64,000 bases of DNA from NCBI GenBank assembly GCA_039944535.1, contig JBDUYP010000018.1:31869-95868 (forward strand), read 5' to 3'. The stretch is from JAMZMI01 sp039944535. Its GTDB lineage: Bacteria; Bacteroidota; Bacteroidia; Cytophagales; Cyclobacteriaceae. A program made the position numbers and the translations under genes. Below the pieces are notes generated by a model. The model was not told where the DNA came from. It did not search any database and saw only the letters and a list, made by a program, of their open reading frames with translations. Below, piece after piece: positions 17,001 to 23,996 of the stretch. How positions within the stretch are numbered: the stretch's first letter is position 1; every line of letters starts with the position of its first letter.

Positions 17001-18588
17001 CTCTGGGCTTGAGGGGCTGGCTAGTGGAAAGGTTAAAGTTACGGGAACGAGATATCTGCCCATGCTTGATGGAACCACAAATATAACTGATGGTAGGTTT
17101 ACTTATGATTATTTGGGAGTAACGTACCTTTTTGATGGGGCCATCAACTTTAACAATGAAGCCATTAATTTTTCTGATATAACTCTTAGAGACAGAGATA
17201 ATAACGTGGCGTTATTAAATGGCAACCTATTTCACTCAGGATTCAAGGATATTAGGCCTGATATTACATTGTCGACAAATAAGTTTCAGTTCTTAAATAC
17301 TACCAGCAGGCCAGGAGAATTATACTACGGAACAGCCTATGCCTCTGGCTCTGTTAAAATAGGAGGTACGACGAGTGACTTGCTAATAGATGCAGACGTG
17401 CGCTCAGAAAAAGGAACAAAAATCTATATACCTCTTGAGGACGGAAGCAATGTAGAACAAAAGGAATACATCACGTTTGTTGATTTTTCAGATACTACAC
17501 GGGTTTTTGATCTTGATGAGGTAATTCAAAATTCCATCACCGGTGTAAAACTGGACCTGGCTATGGAAGTCACCTCCGATGCTTATGTTGAATTGATATT
17601 CGACCTGAGAGCTGGTGATATCATTCGCGGTTCGGCCAGCGGTAACCTTAATCTTGTTTTAGATACTAGCGGAGAGTTTGAGATGTTTGGTGATGTAAGT
17701 ATCACTGATGGTGCTTATAATTTTACCTCAAGCATTGGTGGAAAGACGCTTATTAGCAAAGAATTCAGCATTCAATCCGGTGGTACTATATCATGGTACG
17801 GAGACCCTTATAAAGGAGTTTTGAACTTAAGAGCAATATACCGGCAATATGCGGATATATTGGGATTGAACCCAGAGAGCACAACAGAAACCAGTTCGTC
17901 CACTGATTCCGGTTCTTCCAGAGTACCTGTTTTGGTGGCCTTAATACTTCAAGGTGAGATGCTATCGCCGAATATAGATTTTGAAATTTCAATAGATGAT
18001 TCTCAAGGAGTTCCGGAAACAGACGCCCTGGCTCAGTTGAAGCAAATCAATGATGATGAACAGGAGTTGAAGCGTCAGGTTTTTAGCCTTTTAATGCTAC
18101 GCAAATTTTCTCCTATTGGCAATTCACTGAGCCTAAGTGGAGGTAGTGTTACCAGTATAAGTGAATTCCTTACCAATCAGCTATCGTACTATGCGAGTCA
18201 ATTCAATGAAAATCTGGAAGTTGATTTGGATCTGGCGGATATGTCTTCTACAGAAGCGCTCAATACTTTGCAACTAAGGCTGTCCTACACCTTTTTAGAT
18301 GGAAGATTACGTGTGTCTGGAGGAGGAGGGTTTAACCAAACCTCAACGAATACTGATGACGGCAATACGTTTGTGGGTGACTGGACAGTAAGGTACTCGC
18401 TCACTTCCGACGGTAGGCTTAGGGCAAGGGCATTCCGCCAGTCAGATCAGGCCGCGGGTACATATCAGCAGGAAACAGGAGTCAGTATTCAGTTGGTGAA
18501 ATCATTTGATGATTTGAGAAACCTTCTTCCTAAAGCCTTCGAAAAGGCTCAAAAAAGGCGTGAATCTGAAGAGAAGAAATTGGATTAA
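14074..18588 (+). CDS. tamB: TamB-like translocation and assembly module protein (DUF490)
   Basis: 1504-residue AsmA/TamB-like protein. One membrane helix near residues 17-38 anchors it, and the rest is a long run of beta-rich repeats expected to form a hydrophobic groove bridging inner and outer membranes. The C-terminal ~400 residues contain the DUF490 signature region (EFSIQSGGTISWYGDPYKGVLN and the later YASQFNENL). TamB-like proteins take part in outer-membrane protein assembly or lipid transport. No ATG lies near the N-terminus; TTG at 14074 is the best start. No tamA gene is adjacent. Confidence 0.9.
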   Translation: MNGKLIIGNILTVLRKVILWTILTVLLSLVVAITLAQTAWFQNLAKDKVLAWVNEASEQQTNIDHIKVKWFDHVEIHGLHVLDYKDNVLLQAEILRVDYDLLNLIKGNTLSLDQIELGQGEFNLAKYDDPRGINLIEYIQSIRGLLPSKKPKDKRAESGVILLDHIYLSDLSFSFNNELSDSLEASRFDFAHFRFDIPEAIMSNFRMQADTITLNINSFLGTDQNSGFDVKSLATDFELSNRRIILDNLDLKLAQSNIREYARFDFTGLNDFSYFVDSVAMELNLNESYIHPDDLRYFASLDSSLVPLSITGHVKGMVGDLSVKDFTLKLTNNTYLKGSVDFLGLPNVEETFIILDVNSGRVRSSDLDQVLNQIPESIRELGQVSFDGQFSGFLSDFVAKANVSTRKGRLVSDLNLKLKSGWENASYSGRLKITNFNAGAFLNERELVQKVNFDGFIKGKGLTIENADFYTEAKLTNTGIYGYNYKEITAKGKFASRYFDGSLTVRDPNARLNATGSLNFAHRPEKLNVKANIELIDFKKLGLISRDLTLQSKVNFDLLGLNIDSLTSKASIRDLGVNYLGKKLDVDSISFSTENDGSGRIIKFTLPDISGKVEGNFYYTQLISDVRLISDEISRYFELTEEVDSMAFERTDFSRYQLDFEVHYGNLSPYLSFLNQDIYLSEDGKVEGTYYQRKNAMLTIYTDIDSVNYKGMGFRGNSFDINVIKDLDSLGVMAVANLASEKQHWGQVPSTSNLNLEAVWQDNKLTIYSNVGQPETNSHASINAVLDFFEDELVFKFLPSNVTVLGDRWYFNPENEITFKGNTIRVSQLDFNQLDQKILVNGIYADTAESRLEIEFDRFHLQNLNTIIPVKTQGILDGKFNLKKNVGDENFYFISDIQVDELIVDNYLVGNMSGSSEWDANEKRVRLDMEIVRSGINTIDLEGFFYPEADKDELDIDLTFEQANLKLFAPIFEGTVSGLEGLASGKVKVTGTRYLPMLDGTTNITDGRFTYDYLGVTYLFDGAINFNNEAINFSDITLRDRDNNVALLNGNLFHSGFKDIRPDITLSTNKFQFLNTTSRPGELYYGTAYASGSVKIGGTTSDLLIDADVRSEKGTKIYIPLEDGSNVEQKEYITFVDFSDTTRVFDLDEVIQNSITGVKLDLAMEVTSDAYVELIFDLRAGDIIRGSASGNLNLVLDTSGEFEMFGDVSITDGAYNFTSSIGGKTLISKEFSIQSGGTISWYGDPYKGVLNLRAIYRQYADILGLNPESTTETSSSTDSGSSRVPVLVALILQGEMLSPNIDFEISIDDSQGVPETDALAQLKQINDDEQELKRQVFSLLMLRKFSPIGNSLSLSGGSVTSISEFLTNQLSYYASQFNENLEVDLDLADMSSTEALNTLQLRLSYTFLDGRLRVSGGGGFNQTSTNTDDGNTFVGDWTVRYSLTSDGRLRARAFRQSDQAAGTYQQETGVSIQLVKSFDDLRNLLPKAFEKAQKRRESEEKKLD

Positions 18589-18637
18589 ATATATTTTTTT
18601 TCAATAAACATTTAGCTGATAGGCTAGTTATTCTTCC

Positions 18638-19933
18638 ATGCCAAAAGTAAATGTGTTCTGGTTTAGAAGAGACCTCCGATTGGAAGACAATATCGGTCTG
18701 TTTTATGCTCTAAGGGATTCGGTACCAGTTCTTCCCATATTCATATTTGACAAAAATATCCTTGATGATCTGGATGATAGAAGTGACGCGAGAGTTACTT
18801 TTATTCATGATCAAATATCAAAACTTTGCCAGCAACTCAAATCCTATGGCGGAAGTATAAAAGTTTATTATGATACACCGGAAAACGCTTTTGATAAATT
18901 AATCAAGGATTATGAGGTGCAAGGGGTCTATACCAACAGAGATTATGAGCCGTACGCTGAGCAGCGTGATGCCAGAGTGGCTCGGCTCTTGAAAAAGCAC
19001 AACATCGACTTTTACACTTTCAAGGACCAAGTGATTTTTGAGAGAGGCGAGATTCTAAATGATCAGGATCAGCCGTACAAAGTATTTACACCTTACAAAA
19101 AGAGATGGTTAAGCCGGCTCACTAAAAACACGGTGAAACCCTACGGATCTCATGGTTTGTTAGAAAATGTTTTTTCACTGTCAAATGACCCGCCTTCTTT
19201 GTCAGACATGGGCTTTCGGAAATCTAGCATTGATGTTCCACCAAAACTTCTAAAAACCTCTTTGGTGGAAAAATATGGCGAGCGTCGCGATTTCCCGGCT
19301 ATCGATGGAACGAGTCGTTTAGGCGTTCATTTGCGATTTGGCACCCTCAGTATTCGCGCAGCGGTGCGATTTGCTCAAGAACACTCAGAGGTATGGTTGA
19401 ATGAGTTGATCTGGAGAGAGTTTTATTCCATGATCCTGGCTCATTTTCCTCATGTAGTGGATAGGGCGTTTAAACCTAAATATGACAATATACCATGGAT
19501 CAACGATGAGAACCAATTCCAAAAATGGTGTGACGGAATGACAGGATATCCAATCGTAGATGCAGGCATGCGGGAGTTGAATGCCACTGGTTATATGCAC
19601 AACAGGGTGCGGATGGTTACAGCCAGTTTTTTGACAAAACATCTACTGATAGATTGGAGATGGGGAGAGGCATATTTTGCATCCAAATTGTTGGATTACG
19701 ATCTGGCTAGCAATAATGGCGGATGGCAGTGGGCAGCCGGGACTGGTACTGATGCTCAGCCATATTTTCGGGTTTTCAACCCGTACAGCCAACAGGAAAA
19801 ATTCGACCCTGACATGGTCTATATCAAGAAGTGGGTTCCGGAATTTGAAAGTTCAGAATACTCATCGCCCATTGTGGATCATAAAGTGGCTCGGCTAAGG
19901 GCTATAAATACCTATAAAGAGGCTGTCAGCTAA
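18638..19933 (+). CDS. phrB: Deoxyribodipyrimidine photolyase (cryptochrome/photolyase family)
   Basis: Light-driven repair of cyclobutane pyrimidine dimers. The N-terminal photolyase domain starts with VFWFRRDLRLEDN. The FAD-binding domain carries RLGVHLRFGTLSIR, NELIWREFYSMIL, YPIVDAGMREL, HNRVRMVTASFL, and the hallmark LASNNGGWQWAAGTGTDAQP. The 431-residue length fits class I CPD photolyases. It probably stands alone, with tamB upstream and a small unknown gene downstream. Confidence 0.95.
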   Translation: MPKVNVFWFRRDLRLEDNIGLFYALRDSVPVLPIFIFDKNILDDLDDRSDARVTFIHDQISKLCQQLKSYGGSIKVYYDTPENAFDKLIKDYEVQGVYTNRDYEPYAEQRDARVARLLKKHNIDFYTFKDQVIFERGEILNDQDQPYKVFTPYKKRWLSRLTKNTVKPYGSHGLLENVFSLSNDPPSLSDMGFRKSSIDVPPKLLKTSLVEKYGERRDFPAIDGTSRLGVHLRFGTLSIRAAVRFAQEHSEVWLNELIWREFYSMILAHFPHVVDRAFKPKYDNIPWINDENQFQKWCDGMTGYPIVDAGMRELNATGYMHNRVRMVTASFLTKHLLIDWRWGEAYFASKLLDYDLASNNGGWQWAAGTGTDAQPYFRVFNPYSQQEKFDPDMVYIKKWVPEFESSEYSSPIVDHKVARLRAINTYKEAVS

Positions 19934-19969
19934 TTTTTTTTTAGTATTTTTCCTGAATAACTTTAAAAA

Positions 19970-20368
19970 ATGAACTTCTCACAATTCAGTCAAAAACTAG
20001 CCCAGGATTTAGGTGCGCAGCATACGGAATATGATTCCAATCACTCTGTATTTATTGTCCCGTTGAAGGATGAAAGATTTCAAACGGTAATCGCGAGAAT
20101 TATTGATCACCCAAAGTTCAATAAGCAGGTTGTGAAGATCAGCTCCAAGGTTGCTTATACTTCAGAGTCTATTGATTACCCTTCGGTATTGTCTGCCAGT
20201 ACAGAATTCGTTCATACGCGATTTATCATAGAAGATGACATCTTAAAAGCAGAGGCTTCTTTCTTTTTCGAGAGTGCTGATGAATCTATAATGAAAGAGA
20301 TGGTTCTGGAAGTTGCCAGTACTGCGGATGACTGGGAATTCAAAATTACCGGTCGGGATAACTTTTAA
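19970..20368 (+). CDS. Conserved-looking small protein of unknown function
   Basis: 132 residues, mixed alpha/beta, no signal peptide, no membrane segment. It looks like a compact domain: an initial helix, two antiparallel strands (HSVFIVPLKDERFQTVIARI), then repeated strands and a closing helix DESIMKEMVLEVASTADDWE. I do not recognise a family; the shape is reminiscent of small sensory or chaperone-like folds, but this is weak. It ends 17 bases before rnpB. Confidence 0.8.
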   Translation: MNFSQFSQKLAQDLGAQHTEYDSNHSVFIVPLKDERFQTVIARIIDHPKFNKQVVKISSKVAYTSESIDYPSVLSASTEFVHTRFIIEDDILKAEASFFFESADESIMKEMVLEVASTADDWEFKITGRDNF

Positions 20369-20385
20369 ATTCATAATTTTGCTTT

Positions 20386-20737
20386 GCAAGCCGCTCATCG
20401 CCATGCTCAAGCGTGGAGGAAAGTCCGGGCAGCATAGAGTAGCGTACTTCTTAACGGGAAGCTTTTTCGCATTTCGGAAAAGAGAAAGTGCCACAGAAAT
20501 ATACCGCCTCATTTATTGGAGGTAAGGGTGAAAAGGTGGGGTAAGAGCCCACCGGTCAGGTAGTGATATTTGGCGTCCAGGTAAACCTTACGCGCTGAAA
20601 AACCAAATAGGTTCTGTATAGGGCTACTCGCTCGCATTGCAGAATGGGTAGGTTGATTGAGGCAGTCAGTGATGAATGTCCCAGATAAATGATGAGGCTC
20701 ACCTCGGTGAGAACAGAACCCGGCTTATCGGCTTGCA
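20386..20737 (+). ncRNA. rnpB: RNase P RNA
   Basis: Catalytic RNA of ribonuclease P, about 350 bases. P1 is GCAAGCCG at 20386-20393 pairing with CGGCTTGC near 20729-20736. The conserved core GAGGAAAGTCCGGGC follows shortly after the 5' end, AGGGTGAAAAGGTGGGGTAAGAG lies near 20525, and ACAGAACCCGGCTTA near the 3' end; these are the universally conserved bacterial elements. The open frames overlapping it on both strands are chance. Confidence 0.96.
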
Positions 20738-20758
20738 TTTTTAACTTTACTTTTTACC

Positions 20759-21916
20759 ATGGCGCACATTCTAATCGTAGATGACGAAAAGAGTATCAGA
20801 GAGACTCTAAAGGAAATTTTGGAATACGAGAAGTATCAAATATCTGAAGCAGCCGATGGTCTGGCAGGACTGGCTGTTTTAGAAAAAGAGAAAATAGATG
20901 TAGTGCTCTGCGATATCCAAATGCCCAAAATGGATGGGATTGAGTTGCTCGAAAAAGCTATTGAGAGCGGCCTTGAGTCTCAATTCATCATGATTTCTGC
21001 TCATGGTACTATTGAGACAGCCGTGGATGCCACAAAAAAAGGAGCGTTTGACTTTATTCAAAAGCCACCGGATCTAAATCGACTACTGCTTACAGTAAGA
21101 AATGCTCTGGATAAAGGAAGTCTGCAAACAGAAACAAAAAAATTAAAGAAAAAGGTTAGCAAGGCTTGGGATATTGTAGGTGAATCACCGGAAATTCAGG
21201 AGATTAAAGAAACCATTGAGAAAGTAGCGCCTACTGATGCTCGTGTTTTGATTAATGGTGAAAATGGTACTGGAAAGGAACTGGTTGCACGATGGCTTCA
21301 TGAAAAGAGCAATCGCAGTAAGTCTGAGCTAGTGGAAGTGAATTGTGCGGCCATCCCGTCTGAACTTATCGAGAGTGAGTTATTTGGGCATGAAAAAGGA
21401 TCTTTTACTTCGGCGCATAAACAGCGAATTGGTAAGTTCGAGCAAGCCACTGGTGGTACACTTTTTCTTGATGAGATTGGCGATATGAGCCTTTCAGCTC
21501 AAGCCAAAGTGTTAAGAGCTCTTCAAGAGCATAAGATCACTCGAGTAGGAGGAGATAAGTCCATTAAGGTTGATGTGCGTGTTTTGGCTGCTACCAACAA
21601 AGATCTGAAAAAAGAAATTGAGGAGGGGAACTTTAGAGAAGATCTGTATCACAGACTTAGCGTGATGATCATTCAGGTGCCTGCCTTGCGTGATAGAGCC
21701 TCTGATATACCCTTATTGGTTGATCATTTTCTTGATCAGATTTCGAATGAATACGGAACTACAAAGAAACAAGTTGACCCCTCTGCGCTAAAAAAACTGT
21801 CTCAATATAAGTGGACAGGTAATATTCGCGAGCTTAGGAATATTGTGGAGCGGCTAGTGATTATGTCTGAAAACACAATCTCTGCCAAAGATGTAGATAA
21901 GTACGTGGAACTTTAA
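20759..21916 (+). CDS. Response regulator with sigma-54 AAA+ domain but no DNA-binding domain
   Basis: 385 residues. Residues 1-115 are a receiver domain with acidic Asp8/Asp9, phospho-acceptor Asp52 and Lys102. Residues 139-370 are an NtrC-type AAA+ domain with Walker A GENGTGKE (167-174), the L1-loop motif GSFTSA at 214-219 in place of GAFTGA, and Walker B LFLDE (235-239). The protein ends at KYVEL without the usual Fis-type helix-turn-helix. It probably activates RpoN-dependent transcription from solution or acts through another protein; the substituted loop raises doubt about sigma-54 contact. It starts 21 bases after rnpB; no kinase is adjacent. Confidence 0.93.
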   Translation: MAHILIVDDEKSIRETLKEILEYEKYQISEAADGLAGLAVLEKEKIDVVLCDIQMPKMDGIELLEKAIESGLESQFIMISAHGTIETAVDATKKGAFDFIQKPPDLNRLLLTVRNALDKGSLQTETKKLKKKVSKAWDIVGESPEIQEIKETIEKVAPTDARVLINGENGTGKELVARWLHEKSNRSKSELVEVNCAAIPSELIESELFGHEKGSFTSAHKQRIGKFEQATGGTLFLDEIGDMSLSAQAKVLRALQEHKITRVGGDKSIKVDVRVLAATNKDLKKEIEEGNFREDLYHRLSVMIIQVPALRDRASDIPLLVDHFLDQISNEYGTTKKQVDPSALKKLSQYKWTGNIRELRNIVERLVIMSENTISAKDVDKYVEL

Positions 21917-21927
21917 ACAGTTCGGGA

Positions 21928-22053
21928 TTAAACTTTATCTGCTGACAACTCTGTGTTGTCCAAATCAGTTTTAGCATAAGTAGGACATGTTTTCTGAGTG
22001 CAAGCAGAAAGTCCAACTATTGTAAGGGCGATAATGAATATTTTTAGTCTCAT
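21928..22053 (-). CDS. 41-residue putative lipoprotein with Cys-Pro-Thr-Tyr motif
   Basis: A small gene: ATG at 22053, TAA at 21928-21930. The product has a basic start (MRLK), a hydrophobic core, and a good lipobox LSAC with Cys18, followed by a short tail containing CPTYAKTD. After lipidation only about 24 residues would remain. Very short lipoproteins with a C-P-x-Y-x-K tail recur in Bacteroidota, which supports a real gene, but I know of no function. It lies convergent with the response regulator. Confidence 0.7.
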   Translation of the reverse strand: MRLKIFIIALTIVGLSACTQKTCPTYAKTDLDNTELSADKV

Positions 22054-22163
22054 GTGCGGTGTTTTTAATAATGAAAGCCAATGCTATCATTCAATACCTC
22101 TTTCAAAAATATGACTTGTTTTCATCCTAAACAAAAAAATCACAGTTAAAAATCAATTTGTGG

Positions 22164-23141
22164 CTAGTTTATCATGAGGTTGCAACCTCTGATATCCGAG
22201 TTGTCATAGCGACCCAAAACCATAAAATCCTCTTTCTCAGTGATTTTACCCAAATCTCGCGTTTCTATAAAGGCACATGTGTAAACATTCCCCAGATCAA
22301 TAATGTTTAACCCTCCAGTTTTCGTACTTTCTACATAGGTAAACGGATCATTTATATCCCTTATGAGCGCCTTTGCCCAATTAGGGAAAGCGAAATGGGA
22401 GCCCTTAGAGTATCCCTGTGATGTTAATTCAGTCATTCCATATTCAGAATGGATTTGTGCAGGTGCCAATTTTCGATTGAGAATCTGATGGAGGTCTTCT
22501 CTAGTAATTTCCTGTCTTCTGCCTTTCATTCCTCCTGTTTCAATGATGAATGTGTTTGGAAGTTGAGTTTCAAATTTTTCTGCAAAGTCTAGCAGAGCAT
22601 AAGTGACCCCAAACAGGCAAACAGGCTCATTTTGATGGTAACTGAGCATAGATGATATTTCATGCTCTTGGTTAAGAAAGTAGCCGCTTCCCGGGCGTGC
22701 GTATTTCATGAAATGATCTATCATGGCGATCAGCGACGAGTCTCCTTGCTCCAAATAGGAGGGTAGAAGTGCCAGAATTGTCAGTTCATTCAATGCGCCA
22801 AAACGCTGTTCAAAAGTGTGCCTGGACAAATCAAGATAGTGTTGATTGTTTTTGATGAAATGCTTACTTCTGGTGTTTTGAGTGGTCCCACTGCTTTGAT
22901 AGATTTTCTCTGGTTGCCAATTTCCACATACAACCTTTTTAGATTTGAAAAGTTCTATTGGAAGAAAAGGTATTGCTTTCAACCGTTTAACGTTTTTTGG
23001 TGTCTTTCCAAGGTAATCGCAAAACTGCCTGTAGGTGGCATTGGTACTCCATTGATAATGAAAAAGATCCAATGCTGCCTCTTGAAAATCCTCTTCCCGC
23101 AGTGAAAAGAGGCTCTTTATGAAATTTTCAGGGTCAATCAT
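22164..23141 (-). CDS. LuxE-like acyl-protein synthetase / acyl transferase
   Basis: 325 residues resembling the LuxE family of acyl-protein synthetases, which activate fatty acids with ATP. Supporting stretches are FLPIELFKSKKV, the Ser/Thr-rich loop YQSSGTTQNTRSKH expected to bind nucleotide, FIIETGGMKGRR and EYGMTELTSQGYS, the last matching the adenylate-forming signature. The start at 23141 is chosen; the frame extends 46 codons upstream but would overlap the divergent gene. No lux reductase or luciferase is nearby, so luminescence is not suggested; loading of an acyl group onto a carrier is more likely. Confidence 0.85.
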   Translation of the reverse strand: MIDPENFIKSLFSLREEDFQEAALDLFHYQWSTNATYRQFCDYLGKTPKNVKRLKAIPFLPIELFKSKKVVCGNWQPEKIYQSSGTTQNTRSKHFIKNNQHYLDLSRHTFEQRFGALNELTILALLPSYLEQGDSSLIAMIDHFMKYARPGSGYFLNQEHEISSMLSYHQNEPVCLFGVTYALLDFAEKFETQLPNTFIIETGGMKGRRQEITREDLHQILNRKLAPAQIHSEYGMTELTSQGYSKGSHFAFPNWAKALIRDINDPFTYVESTKTGGLNIIDLGNVYTCAFIETRDLGKITEKEDFMVLGRYDNSDIRGCNLMIN

Positions 23142-23172
23142 TGTTATACCTAGAGGTAAGGGAAAGAAGTGA

Positions 23173-23180
23173 TACTTTTG
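23173..23180 (+). promoter_or_regulatory. Candidate -7 box before the lipoprotein at 23191
   Basis: TACTTTTG fits TAnnTTTG. The ATG is only 11 bases further on, so a transcript from here would have a very short leader. No TTG is correctly placed for the -33 element, which weakens the call. Confidence 0.3.
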
Positions 23181-23190
23181 TATTAAGAAT

Positions 23191-23991
23191 ATGAAGAAAT
23201 TCTCGCAGCAAATATGGTTAATTCTTGGGTTAATGACACTTCTCATAAGCTGTCTTGACCCACCTGAATATTCTAACACCCCTAAAATAAAGTTTAAGCG
23301 GTTGGAATTTGTAAGTGGGGATGGTCGAGCTGATTCCCTAAAGCTGACCTTCGATTTTGAGGATGGGGATGGAAATATAGGACTATCCGAATTGGATGTA
23401 TGGGATGAGTTTTTTCCATATTATTTCATTGTTTATTATGATAGTGGTCGGCTTGTTACGGGGACAAACGGGGATACCTCTAGAGTAGCAGGTTACTATA
23501 TTGTGACTCTCTCTGATTCTTTAGCTGTTCCGCCATTTAAGCTTGGGACTATAAACGGAGACCTAATAGATGAAGTGTTTAGTGAAGTGGATAACCGCCC
23601 TGCATTCGATGCGAGATGCGATGATTATCTCTATGGAGATGGTTGGTCGGATACTTTGTTCGTGACGAGAAATCCATTTTATAATAACATGGACATTACA
23701 TTTCTGAAGAAACGGAACGGGCAATTTATTGAAACGGATATAGCTCAGGAGTTTAATCAGGATGAGTGCGACGCTGTGCCAGATGTGCTTAGAATTCCTG
23801 TATTTGATCCCGAACGAATCGGAAAACCAACAGTAGGAAATATTACGTATTCATATTTATCTAATGGTGTGGGGCTGTTTCTAGCCCAGCTAGACACATT
23901 CAAACTTGAGTTTTTCATCTACGACCGTGATTTAAACAAAAGTAACGTGGTGCAAACGCCAGAATACACACTGTCGGATATAGAAAGGTAA
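23191..23991 (+). CDS. Putative lipoprotein, Bacteroidota-type, unknown function
   Basis: 266 residues with a lipoprotein signal peptide ending LLISC (Cys21). Mature part is beta-rich and acidic; FDFEDGDGNIGLSELD near residue 50 resembles calcium-binding-like loops common in Bacteroidota surface lipoproteins. No enzymatic motif seen. It lies convergent with the E1 dehydrogenase gene, the stops five bases apart. Confidence 0.85.
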   Translation: MKKFSQQIWLILGLMTLLISCLDPPEYSNTPKIKFKRLEFVSGDGRADSLKLTFDFEDGDGNIGLSELDVWDEFFPYYFIVYYDSGRLVTGTNGDTSRVAGYYIVTLSDSLAVPPFKLGTINGDLIDEVFSEVDNRPAFDARCDDYLYGDGWSDTLFVTRNPFYNNMDITFLKKRNGQFIETDIAQEFNQDECDAVPDVLRIPVFDPERIGKPTVGNITYSYLSNGVGLFLAQLDTFKLEFFIYDRDLNKSNVVQTPEYTLSDIER

Positions 23992-23996
23992 AATAC

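Noticed and set aside
20313..20738. Several 60-90 codon frames over rnpB
   Set aside because: The region is RNase P RNA with all conserved elements; the frames are chance.
22164..23141. LuxE-like gene as part of a luminescence operon
   Set aside because: No luciferase or fatty-acid reductase gene in the neighbourhood; only the acyl-activating family is supported.
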